Source: Bacillus sp. NP157
GTDB lineage: Bacteria; Pseudomonadota; Gammaproteobacteria; Xanthomonadales; Rhodanobacteraceae
Assembly (NCBI GenBank): GCA_018889975.1
Contig: CP076546.1
Span: 1,364,001 to 1,428,000, forward strand
Direction: 5' to 3'
DNA length: 64,000 bases
The notes under the pieces are model-generated. The model was not told the DNA's origin. It saw only the letters and a list, made by a program, of their open reading frames with translations, and made no database searches. Each line of letters begins with the position of its first letter. Within the stretch, counting starts at the first letter, position 1. Positions 18,106-25,958 of the stretch are shown here, piece after piece. The position numbers and the translations under genes were made by a program.

Positions 18106-19116
18106 TTACTCCAATGGCACGGGCGCCCCGGGACTGATCAGCCCATTGGCGCGAAGGTCTCGCCAGAATCCGGGAGGCACCTCACGTTCGAAGGCGTGGC
18201 GATTCGATGCGATCTGCGCTGCGGAACTCGAGCCCGGGATCACCGACACCACCGCCGGGTGATACAGGCCGAACCAGAGTGCGGCGGTCTTCACGTCCAC
18301 ACTGTGCTCGTCGGCGACCTCGCGGATCCTCGCCACCCGGGCAAGGATCTCTGGCGGTGCCGGTGCGTACTCGTAGGTTGCACCACCCACCAGGACGCCT
18401 GAGCTGTACGGGCCTCCGACCACGATGCCCAGTCCACGCTCCGCGGCAAGGGGCATGACGCGTTGCAAGGCAAGGGCGTGGTCGAGCAACGTGTAACGGC
18501 CGGCCAGGAGAAACCCGTCGGGACGCGGCCCCTTCAACCCCATGAGCAGTTCGATCGGTTCAACGCGGTTGACGCCCAATCCCCAGGCCCGGACCGTACC
18601 CATCGCCTTGAGCCGTTCCAACGCGCGGAAGGCGCCGGTACGCGCTTCCTCGAACCTGCCGATCCACTCGTCGCCGAAGAAATCCTGGGCGACGTCATGG
18701 ACCCAGACGATGTCCAGATAGTCCGTTCCCAATCTCTCCAGGCTGTCTTCCACTGACTGGAAGGTCGCCCGCTCAGAGTAGTCCGTCACGATCCGGTTGG
18801 GCCGCCCGTGGCGAAACACGCCGGCTTTCTCGCCCAGGTCGCGCGCGTCGACATCCTCCATCTCGTCCATGACCAGGCGACCGACCTTCGAGCTGACGAC
18901 GTACTCGCCCCGGTTACGATGCTTCAACGCCGCACCAAGCCGAAGCTCCGCCAGACCTGCGCCGTAAAGCGGCGCGGTATCGAAATAGCGGATGCCGTCG
19001 TCCCATGCTGCGTCGATCGTCCGCTGCGCTTCAGCGTCCGGAATGTTTTCGAACATGTTGCCGATGGGAGCCGAGCCGAAGCCTAACGGGCTCCTGAGTA
19101 TCTCGAGGATGGACAT
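18106..19116 (-). CDS. Aldo/keto reductase (paralogue 2 of 3)
   Basis: This 336-residue reductase is closely related to the genes at 10146 and 22692. Its tetrad is Asp46 and Tyr51 in YFDTAPLYGAG, Lys77 in SSKVGR, and His140 in WVHD. Shared features are the GGPYSSGVLVGG segment and a C-terminal VIPGSSS cofactor motif. It heads an operon with the SRPBCC gene and is divergent from the Old Yellow Enzyme/MFS pair. The 200-base gap between them holds an inverted repeat (19173-19223), so both directions may respond to one regulator. Confidence 0.9.
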   Translation of the reverse strand: MSILEILRSPLGFGSAPIGNMFENIPDAEAQRTIDAAWDDGIRYFDTAPLYGAGLAELRLGAALKHRNRGEYVVSSKVGRLVMDEMEDVDARDLGEKAGVFRHGRPNRIVTDYSERATFQSVEDSLERLGTDYLDIVWVHDVAQDFFGDEWIGRFEEARTGAFRALERLKAMGTVRAWGLGVNRVEPIELLMGLKGPRPDGFLLAGRYTLLDHALALQRVMPLAAERGLGIVVGGPYSSGVLVGGATYEYAPAPPEILARVARIREVADEHSVDVKTAALWFGLYHPAVVSVIPGSSSAAQIASNRHAFEREVPPGFWRDLRANGLISPGAPVPLE

Positions 19117-19172
19117 GGCGTCTTAGCGAAAGAGTGGTCCTGGCAAAAAAGCTACCACTCACGTCGCCGCCC

Positions 19173-19223
19173 CGCGGTCAAACATCGTTAAGCGCTGCGA
19201 AGGAGTCGTCCTTGTTTGACGCG
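19173..19223. promoter_or_regulatory. Inverted repeat in a divergent promoter region
   Basis: The arms are CGCGGTCAAACA (19173-19184) and TGTTTGACGCG (19213-19223). They match over 11 bases if one G is skipped, with 28 bases between them. They sit between the divergent aldo/keto reductase (start 19116) and Old Yellow Enzyme (start 19317). This could be a two-site operator. No matching regulator gene is adjacent. Confidence 0.4.
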
Positions 19224-19316
19224 AGGCACACGGATGCAAGCCTGAGCATCGTGCTGAGAGCGCTGGAAAACGCCGCGGACTACGGTCGGGGCTCACTCCG
19301 CTGACCGGAACATGAC

Positions 19317-20414
19317 ATGGACTCCACAGCAACTTCCTTGTTCGAACCGACGAGGATCGGCGCTATCGATGTCGCCAATCGCATCGCCATGGCACCACTG
19401 ACCCGGTCGCGCGCTGGCATGGATGGCGTACCCAGCGAACTGGCCATCGAGTACTACCGGCAGCGGGCGACGGCCGGACTGATCATCAGCGAAGCCACCA
19501 CGATCAGCCAGCAAGGCCGTGGCTATGCCTACACGCCGGGCATCTACAACGACGCGCAGGCCGAGGCCTGGGCGAAAATCACTGCCGCCGTCCATGACAT
19601 GGGCGGGAAGATCGTCTGCCAGCTCTGGCACGTGGGCCGCATGTCGCATACGACCCTGCAGCCGAACGGAGGTGCTCCCGTGGCGCCATCGCCGATCCAG
19701 GCGGGCGACCTCGTCTACCTCGAAAGTCGCGAGCAGGTAAGGCCTTCGATGCCACGGGCGCTCTCGGCAGCGGAAATCCCGGGCATCGTGGATGACTATC
19801 GTCACGCCGCCACGCTCGCCATCGCCGCGGGTTTCGATGGCGTCGAGGTGCACGCGGCAAACAATTACCTTCTGGAACAGTTTCTTCGCGACAGCACGAA
19901 CCATCGGTCCGGCAACTACGGCGGTTCACTGGAGAACCGCGTTCGCTTCCCTGTCGAGGCGATCAGGGCCGTCGCCGGCGCCTGCGGTGCCGATCGCGTA
20001 GGCGTGCGCCTCTCGCCGATCACGCAAGCCGTGGGCGATACGCCACTGGATTCGGATCCTGCCACCACGTACGGCCACCTGGCGCAGGAGCTGGGCAAGC
20101 TCGGCCTGGCCTACCTGCACTGCGTGGAGGGCCAGACGCGTGGTGCCAATGCCGCCTCAGCGTTCGATTTCGCAGGCCTGTCAAAGACGTTTGGCGGAAG
20201 GTACATCGCCAACAACAGCTACGACCGCGATGCAGCGATGGTGGCCGTGGCGTCTGGCCATGCCGACATGGTTGCCTTCGGCCGCCCTTTCATCGGCAAT
20301 CCGGACCTCGTGGAACGCCTGCGGCGGAACGCGCACCTCATGATCGCACCCATCTCGACGTATTACGGCGGCGGTGCACATGGCTACACAGACTTCCCGG
20401 TTCTGGAGGATTGA
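19317..20414 (+). CDS. Old Yellow Enzyme family NADH:flavin oxidoreductase (second copy)
   Basis: This 365-residue FMN ene-reductase is related to the gene at 1618. It shows NRIAMAPLTRSRAG (21-34), CQLWHVGRMSH (101-111), the substrate pair His179/Asn182 in VEVHAAN, and proton donor Tyr184. The C-terminal YYGGGAHGYTDFP is shared with the first copy. Differences are spread through the protein, so this is an old duplication or separate acquisition. It is followed after six bases by an MFS gene and the pair is surely one operon. An export partner suggests it acts on a toxic or signalling small molecule; that is inference. Confidence 0.92.
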   Translation: MDSTATSLFEPTRIGAIDVANRIAMAPLTRSRAGMDGVPSELAIEYYRQRATAGLIISEATTISQQGRGYAYTPGIYNDAQAEAWAKITAAVHDMGGKIVCQLWHVGRMSHTTLQPNGGAPVAPSPIQAGDLVYLESREQVRPSMPRALSAAEIPGIVDDYRHAATLAIAAGFDGVEVHAANNYLLEQFLRDSTNHRSGNYGGSLENRVRFPVEAIRAVAGACGADRVGVRLSPITQAVGDTPLDSDPATTYGHLAQELGKLGLAYLHCVEGQTRGANAASAFDFAGLSKTFGGRYIANNSYDRDAAMVAVASGHADMVAFGRPFIGNPDLVERLRRNAHLMIAPISTYYGGGAHGYTDFPVLED

Positions 20415-20420
20415 GCGCAC

Positions 20421-21668
20421 ATGTACGAGAAAGCCTATGAATCGCAGTGCGCTGCCGTCGACAAGCATTCTGCCGACCCGCGAGTAAGGCGCCGCTGCGC
20501 CCTGACGCTGTTCGCGCTGGCCCTGGGCTCCTTCTGCATCGGTACGTCGGAGTTCGCCAGCATGGGCATCCTGCAGCTTTTCGCCGGCGACCTTCATATC
20601 GACGTTCCCGCGGGGACCCATGCCATCACTGCCTACGCCTTCGGCGTCGTGATCGGCGCACCCGTCGTAACGATCGCTGCCGCGCGTTTCAATCGTCGCA
20701 GCCTGTTGTTGGGGCTCATGGCGCTGTTCCTCATAGGCAACGTGCTATCGGCACTGGCGGGAAGCATCGGCTTGCTCGCCGTAGCCCGATTCATCAGCGG
20801 GCTGCCCCAAGGCGCTTACTTTGGCGCCGGTGCAGTCGTTGCCTCTTACATCGTCGGACCGAACCAGGGTGGCAAGGCTTTCGCCATCGTCATGACGGGG
20901 CTGACGGTCGCCACCATCATCGGATCGCCACTGGCGACGTTCATGGGCCAGCACGTCGGCTGGCGAAACACCTACCTTGCCGTAGCGTGCATCGCGGCGC
21001 TGGCGCTTATTGCGCTCTATGCGTGGATCCCGCGCACCCATTCGCTCGATGGTGGCTCGGTTCGTAGCGAATTTTCTTCGCTCAGGAGCGGTCGTAGCTG
21101 GGGAATCATGCTCGTCGCGTCGCTGGGCGTCGCGAGCATCTTCGCCGTGTATACGTTCATCGGTCCGATCGTCACGGATGTGACGCATCTCAATCGCGGC
21201 TGGATTCCTGGCGCCCTGGCGCTGTTCGGACTTGGCATGACGCTGGGGAACCTGCTGGGCGGCGAGCTAGCCGATCGTTACCGGTCCAGCGGGCTCGTCG
21301 GTGGGTTTGGCTGCGCCCTCATCGTCCTGGTCATCCTGGCGACGCAGGGAGCCCACCCATGGGTCCTGATGGCCTCCCTGTTCGCCGTCGGAGCCACGAT
21401 GATGGCTGCCATCCCCACGCTGCAGGTACACCTGACCCAGTCGGCGCCGAACGCCCCGACACTGATGGGAGCGATGAACCTGGCGTCGCTCAACCTCGCG
21501 AACGCGCTGGGTGCCTGGGGTGGCGGACTGCTCGTGGCCAACGACAACGGCTACCTTTCCGCGGCATGGGCCGGCTTCGCGCTCACCGGCCTCAGCCTCG
21601 TCGTCTTCGGTGTGTTACAGCGAACGTCCCGTGTCGCCGGCACCGTCAACCTGCCCGGCGGCGCCTAG
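20421..21668 (+). CDS. MFS transporter (DHA1, AraJ/sugar-efflux-like)
   Basis: This 415-residue protein has the DHA1 pattern: ALALGSFCIGTSEFASMGILQ in helix 1, FNRRSLLLGLMALFLIGN in the loop after helix 2, and ARFISGLPQGAYFGAGAVVA in helices 4-5. These are found in the AraJ, YdhP and Cmr-type efflux proteins. A 25-residue polar N-terminus precedes helix 1. The six-base gap to the Old Yellow Enzyme gene implies joint translation. Its last bases overlap the end of the convergent metallo-beta-lactamase gene by four bases. Confidence 0.9.
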   Translation: MYEKAYESQCAAVDKHSADPRVRRRCALTLFALALGSFCIGTSEFASMGILQLFAGDLHIDVPAGTHAITAYAFGVVIGAPVVTIAAARFNRRSLLLGLMALFLIGNVLSALAGSIGLLAVARFISGLPQGAYFGAGAVVASYIVGPNQGGKAFAIVMTGLTVATIIGSPLATFMGQHVGWRNTYLAVACIAALALIALYAWIPRTHSLDGGSVRSEFSSLRSGRSWGIMLVASLGVASIFAVYTFIGPIVTDVTHLNRGWIPGALALFGLGMTLGNLLGGELADRYRSSGLVGGFGCALIVLVILATQGAHPWVLMASLFAVGATMMAAIPTLQVHLTQSAPNAPTLMGAMNLASLNLANALGAWGGGLLVANDNGYLSAAWAGFALTGLSLVVFGVLQRTSRVAGTVNLPGGA

Positions 21669-22612
21669 GGAAGGAGCTCCGGCTGCCAGGCATAGCTTCC
21701 GTCCTTACGGACGATCTTTCCGACCCCGGGGAAAGGGAAATGAACCGCGAAGATCCGTTGGCCACTGGCGGCCAGGCGCGGCACGAGCGCGACGCGGCTC
21801 GCCTCGGCGGTCGCCGGGTCGTTATCGAAGGCGATTTTCCAGGCCGGTTGTTCAACCGAAACGACAGAACTATGCATCGCATCCCCTACGTAGAACAGAT
21901 CCTGGGGCGCGGTGCCAATGTCGTACCCGGAGTGACCGGGCGTATGGCCGTCGATCTCCACGGCCTTGACCAGCCCTGGCAGGACCGTCGCACCCGGCTG
22001 GAACGCCGCGACGTGGGAACGGATGGTTGCTACGACCCTTTCAACGTCAGGCACGCCGATCTTTGCGCCGTCGGCGTCCTTCATGTGGCTCAGCCATTGC
22101 CATTCCGGAGCGGACATGTGGATGGTGGCCTTTGGGAAGAACAGCTTTCCTGCCATGGTCACAAGGCCACCGATGTGGTCGCCATGCGTATGTGAAATGA
22201 AGATATCGGTGACCGTTGCGGGGTCGACGCCTGCCTGGGCAAGCGACGCGGGGAGCTTGCCTGACGCGGGTCCGAAATAACGACCCGCGCCCGAGTCGAA
22301 CAGCAGGACGTACGTTCCCGCCTTCACGAGGAGCGGGTGGATGGCAAGCTCGACGTGGTCACCGGGTAGTCCCGCCTTGGTGAGCAACGTCGCCACGGCA
22401 GCCGGCGACTGGTCGGTGACGAAGCTCTTTCCATCGTTGGGCTCGGTGAGGGAGCCGTCGTTGATGGACATCGCAGTCATCTCGCCGATTCGGAACGAGG
22501 CCGAGGGCTGCGTGCTTGCGGCAGGCGTCGTACCGCCTGCGAATACGTTGAAGGACGTCGTGCCAAGCATGGACGCGACGAATAAAGCGAGGCAAAGCGG
22601 TCGAGCGTTCAT
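21665..22612 (-). CDS. Exported metallo-beta-lactamase-fold hydrolase
   Basis: This 315-residue protein starts with a Sec signal peptide (LCLALFVASMLG, cut near NVFAGG). The metal motif HTHGDH is complete (His141, His143, Asp145, His146). Later metal-binding regions are VEIDGHTPGHSGYDI and LFYVGDAMHSSVV. The form without extra domains is typical of periplasmic MBL-fold hydrolases, including lactonase-like and QuiP-like enzymes; true beta-lactamase activity is not implied. AAGGAG precedes the ATG at 22612. It lies 79 bases downstream of an aldo/keto reductase on the same strand. Confidence 0.88.
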   Translation of the reverse strand: MNARPLCLALFVASMLGTTSFNVFAGGTTPAASTQPSASFRIGEMTAMSINDGSLTEPNDGKSFVTDQSPAAVATLLTKAGLPGDHVELAIHPLLVKAGTYVLLFDSGAGRYFGPASGKLPASLAQAGVDPATVTDIFISHTHGDHIGGLVTMAGKLFFPKATIHMSAPEWQWLSHMKDADGAKIGVPDVERVVATIRSHVAAFQPGATVLPGLVKAVEIDGHTPGHSGYDIGTAPQDLFYVGDAMHSSVVSVEQPAWKIAFDNDPATAEASRVALVPRLAASGQRIFAVHFPFPGVGKIVRKDGSYAWQPELLP

Positions 22613-22691
22613 CTCATGGATCTCCTTATGGCATGGCAACGCACGCGCGATGCGCGTGCGTCCCCTGCAACATGGCCAGGCAACCTGGGGC

Positions 22692-23708
22692 TCAGTAATC
22701 GATCGGAAGCGGCGCGAAGCGTGACACCAGCCCTTCGTCACGCAGGGCCACCCAGAACGCGCTGGGTACATCTTCGTTGAGTGCCGAGAGATCTTCCGCG
22801 ATACGGGACGGCTTGCTTGCCCCGGGGATCACGGCGGCGACGGCCGGATTGGCCAGCACGAACTGCAGGGCTGCCGCCTTGATGCTCACGCCGTGCTTCG
22901 CTGCGAGCGCCTTGATGCGTTCCACCTTGCGCACGATCTGGTCAGGCGCCTTCTGATACTCGAAGTGCGAGCCACCGGCAAGGATCCCGGAGCTATAGGG
23001 TCCGCCGACGACGATATCGAACCCCGCGTCGGCTGCGGCGGGCATCAGCCGCTGCAGGGCACGATCGTGGTCGAGCAGCGAGTAGCGGCCGGCGAGCAAT
23101 GCGCCATCCGGTTGCGGCTCGTCGAGGTCGAGTACCATCTCAACCGGTTCGACGCGATTGACGCCCAGGCCCCACGCCTTGATAACGCCCTCGTCACGGA
23201 GGCGGCCGAGCGCGCGGAACGCCCCCTTGCGCGCTTCGTCGTAGCGAGAGATCCAATCGTCACCGTAGAAGTCCTGGGCGATATCGTGCACCCAGACGAT
23301 GTCGATGCGATCGACGCCCATGCGTTCCAGGCTGTTCTCGATGGATCGAAGCGTTGCGTCGGCCGAGTAGTCGTTCAGCACCTTGTTCGGGCGACCGGCG
23401 GCAAAGAGTCCAGCTTTCTCACCGAGGTCACGAGCCTCCTTCTCGATCTCATCCAGCACGATCCGGCCGATCTTCGTGCTCAGCACATACTCGTCCCGAT
23501 TTTTCCCCGAAAGCACCTTGCCCATGCGCATTTCCGACAGGCCCGACCCGTAGAAAGGCGCGGTATCGAAGTAGCGGATGCCCTGGTCCCACGCCGCTTC
23601 GACGGTCGCGAGGGCTTCATCCTCGGGGATGTCGCGGAACATATTGCCCAGCGGGGCGGCGCCGAACCCAAGGACATCGTCAGCGGGTAGAACATGCTTG
23701 AGGCTCAT
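22692..23708 (-). CDS. Aldo/keto reductase (paralogue 3 of 3)
   Basis: This 338-residue reductase has the tetrad Asp48 and Tyr53 in YFDTAPFYGSG, Lys79 in STKIGR and His141 in WVHD. It shares LGNMFRDI, GLGVNRVEP and GGPYSSGILAGG with the copies at 10146 and 18106. The ATG at 23708 has GGAG six bases upstream; the longer frame to 23801 has no homology. It precedes the metallo-beta-lactamase gene and may form an operon with it. The three paralogues share general sequence but each sits in a different operon, which suggests distinct substrates or signals. Confidence 0.9.
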   Translation of the reverse strand: MSLKHVLPADDVLGFGAAPLGNMFRDIPEDEALATVEAAWDQGIRYFDTAPFYGSGLSEMRMGKVLSGKNRDEYVLSTKIGRIVLDEIEKEARDLGEKAGLFAAGRPNKVLNDYSADATLRSIENSLERMGVDRIDIVWVHDIAQDFYGDDWISRYDEARKGAFRALGRLRDEGVIKAWGLGVNRVEPVEMVLDLDEPQPDGALLAGRYSLLDHDRALQRLMPAAADAGFDIVVGGPYSSGILAGGSHFEYQKAPDQIVRKVERIKALAAKHGVSIKAAALQFVLANPAVAAVIPGASKPSRIAEDLSALNEDVPSAFWVALRDEGLVSRFAPLPIDY

Positions 23709-23891
23709 GGTGTTTCTCCGGCCCGGTGGGCGCAGTGGATGAGAGATAGGAGTATAGAAACGGAGACTGTGCTCCCGCATGGAGAAAACGCCCGCCTTCA
23801 CTCCGTTTAACCGAACTTGACGCCATCCGGCGGCGGTCGGAATACGCGACTGAACCTGCGTGTTGCTCGTCGGAGGATCATCATCCTGGCA

Positions 23892-24224
23892 TCAATCCAG
23901 CAAGGAGAGATCACCCGACAACCGGTAAAGACGGTGGTCCGGCGTGGTGTAGAACGAGAGCGAACGTCCTCTTGCAAAGTCATCGATGTGTACCACGGTT
24001 GCATCGTCGCTCTCTTGCCAGGAGATGGCATAGACCCCTTCGCCAAGATCGGCCCACTTGTAGGACACCGTTCCCTTGTTGCCTTTGCCGGAGCCCTCGG
24101 TGATCTCGTACGCCATGGTGACCCCATCCTCCGCGTAGGCATTGGTGGCGCTCAGTTCGGCATATCGCACAAGGTACGTGCGGCCGACGAATCCGGGAAC
24201 GACACAATCGACGGGCTTTGACAT
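23892..24224 (-). CDS. MoaF-like lipocalin-fold protein
   Basis: This 110-residue protein has the pattern of the MoaF C-terminal/MoaF-like family: LVRYAELSATNAYAEDG, then GTVSYKWADLGEGVYAISWQE, ATVVHIDDF and the final HRLYRLSGDLSLL. In enterobacteria MoaF was linked to molybdenum-controlled amine oxidation genes, but its biochemistry is unclear; the fold suggests small-ligand binding. GAGGA precedes the ATG at 24224. It is divergent from the short aldo/keto reductase at 24444. The nearby redox genes give no direct molybdenum link, though ModE is 20 kb away. Confidence 0.72.
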   Translation of the reverse strand: MSKPVDCVVPGFVGRTYLVRYAELSATNAYAEDGVTMAYEITEGSGKGNKGTVSYKWADLGEGVYAISWQESDDATVVHIDDFARGRSLSFYTTPDHRLYRLSGDLSLLD

Positions 24225-24443
24225 GGCGCGATCCTCGATAGGGGTCGCCCTTTTTAGGTGGACCGTTGCCGGCCTGCCTTGTATGGCCTGGCGCACGGAT
24301 GCATGCGATGACTCGGCGCACCGCCGTTCCGCGGTCCGACCCGGCGCGCAGTCCACGCGTGCAATCGCTCGCACACCGGCAATAGCCGCGTGCTGCCCGA
24401 GAGTCGTATACGAAACCCTCTCCATGACTCCTGAGGACAGACC

Positions 24444-25265
24444 ATGCAAACGGATCGTCTTGGCAGCGCCGGCATCCCCACCCTTGGCTTCGGTACGTAT
24501 CGCATGAGCGACGCAGAGGTCGAGCACATCTTCCCCTATGCGATCGGCGCCGGCTTCCGACACTTCGATACGGCGCAGATTTACCAGAACGAGGGAGCGC
24601 TTGGCCGCGCCATCCAGCGCGCTGGCGTGCCGCGTGAAGAGCTGTTCCTGACCACGAAGGTCTGGGTCAGCAACTACTCTCGCGAGAGGTTCCAGGCTTC
24701 GATCGAAGAGAGCCTGGCCAGGCTGAAAACAAACTATGTCGACCTATTGCTCTTGCACTGGCCGAGCGATGCCGTGCCACTCGTCGATCAGGTCGCTGGA
24801 CTGGACGCTGCCCAACGCACGGGCAAGGCCAGGCATGTGGGTGTCAGCAATTTCACCATCGGGCTGGTCGAGAAGACCATTGCATTGGCGGAGTCGCTCA
24901 TTGCAACCAATCAGGTCGAGTGCCATCCCTACCTCGACCAATCGGCACTGCTCAAGGCCATGGGCGAGCTCGGCATCCCGGTCACGGCCTACTACGGCAT
25001 GGCCGATGGGCGGGTCTTCAAGGATCGAGTGCTTCGCGATATCGCCAACGCCCATGGCAAGAGCGTCGCCCAGGTCGTGCTGCGCTGGCTGATCCAGCAA
25101 CACATCGTTGCCCTGTCCAAGACCGTGAGTCCGGCCAGGGTGGCCGAGAACATCACCATCTTCGACTTCGCCCTGAGCGCCGAAGAGATGTCCAGGATCC
25201 ACCGTCTTGCACAGCCGGGTGGGCGCATGGTCAGCCCCCCAGGCCTCGCTCCAGCCTGGGATTGA
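24444..25265 (+). CDS. Aldo/keto reductase (short, 2,5-diketo-D-gluconate reductase/YeaE type)
   Basis: This 273-residue member differs from the three longer paralogues nearby. Its tetrad is Asp42 and Tyr47 in HFDTAQIYQNE, Lys72 in TTKVW and His105 in LLLLHWPS. Also present are GVSNF and NQVECHPYLDQ, which line the substrate and cofactor sites in AKR3/AKR5-type enzymes. In that group GSLG usually follows near residue 190; here the segment reads YYGMADGRV, so substrate range may differ. Family members reduce methylglyoxal and other 2-oxoaldehydes. GAGGA lies before the start. Its 3' end overlaps the next gene, which runs the other way, by 35 bases. Confidence 0.9.
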   Translation: MQTDRLGSAGIPTLGFGTYRMSDAEVEHIFPYAIGAGFRHFDTAQIYQNEGALGRAIQRAGVPREELFLTTKVWVSNYSRERFQASIEESLARLKTNYVDLLLLHWPSDAVPLVDQVAGLDAAQRTGKARHVGVSNFTIGLVEKTIALAESLIATNQVECHPYLDQSALLKAMGELGIPVTAYYGMADGRVFKDRVLRDIANAHGKSVAQVVLRWLIQQHIVALSKTVSPARVAENITIFDFALSAEEMSRIHRLAQPGGRMVSPPGLAPAWD

Positions 25266-25722
25266 CTCCCCTATCGGCCGGGATACCCAGCAATGCGGCT
25301 ATCTCGGCCATGAAAGCCCCAAGCGATCGTTCGTTATCGAAGACGAAGTGCCAGTGCTGGCCGGCCTGCCATAAGCGTACGGATGTATCGCTGGCGGGAC
25401 ACCCCGCGCCGGGGGCGACCGCTTGCAAGCCTTCGAAGTGGCACAGGGGCTTTCCATTCCTGAGGGGAAAGCCCGCGTCGCGTACCATCGGCCGCTGATG
25501 GCTAAGGGCGGATGCCCTTGCCATCGCCGCATCCATGCTGTCGCAATACTCGATAAGCGTGCCGTCACTCTCTCGGAACACCGCCGCATAGACCCTGCTG
25601 GCGAGGATGCGGTGCGACGCATCGGCGGTCATCTCGAGCAGTTTCACTTCGCATTCGGCACCGCAGAACGCGCCTGCCGTTCTCTTCTGGCCGGTCACCC
25701 GACCGGCGATCTTCAAGCTCAT
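25231..25722 (-). CDS. Hypothetical protein
   Basis: A 163-residue protein that I do not recognise. It has no signal peptide or membrane segment. The sequence has a block rich in beta-strand patterns (ILASRVYAAVFRESDGTLIEYC) and five cysteines: two in FCGAEC and single ones in IEYC, PLCHFEG and GAGCPAS. The start is unsure: ATG at 25722 has only a weak GGTGG, and ATG at 25761 is in frame. It is convergent with the aldo/keto reductase, overlapping 35 bases. Codon use looks like its neighbours. Confidence 0.5.
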   Translation of the reverse strand: MSLKIAGRVTGQKRTAGAFCGAECEVKLLEMTADASHRILASRVYAAVFRESDGTLIEYCDSMDAAMARASALSHQRPMVRDAGFPLRNGKPLCHFEGLQAVAPGAGCPASDTSVRLWQAGQHWHFVFDNERSLGAFMAEIAALLGIPADRGVNPRLERGLGG

Positions 25723-25958
25723 TCCGATCCACCTGGTTTCGCTGTAAGAGCAGGGGGACATCTTGGCCGTCGCCTTGCCGCGCGCGCTTGGACCGGTGCG
25801 CTCGGCCCTGCGGCCCCATGCAGGTGGCCGAACCGTTTAGGCTATCCGCAACCGTCGATCGCAACGTGTATAACGTTATGGTTGACGGGTGCAAGACACC
25901 CGCGACGCTGACGGTTCCGTCGCCATTCCGAGACTGCCAAGGCCCGGCCATCCATCCC

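Noticed and set aside
19185-19304. A possible small peptide or gene relic before the Old Yellow Enzyme (in-frame text ending ...ADYGRGSLR)
   Set aside because: It has no start codon with a ribosome site and no homology I can name; it is most likely chance in high-GC DNA.
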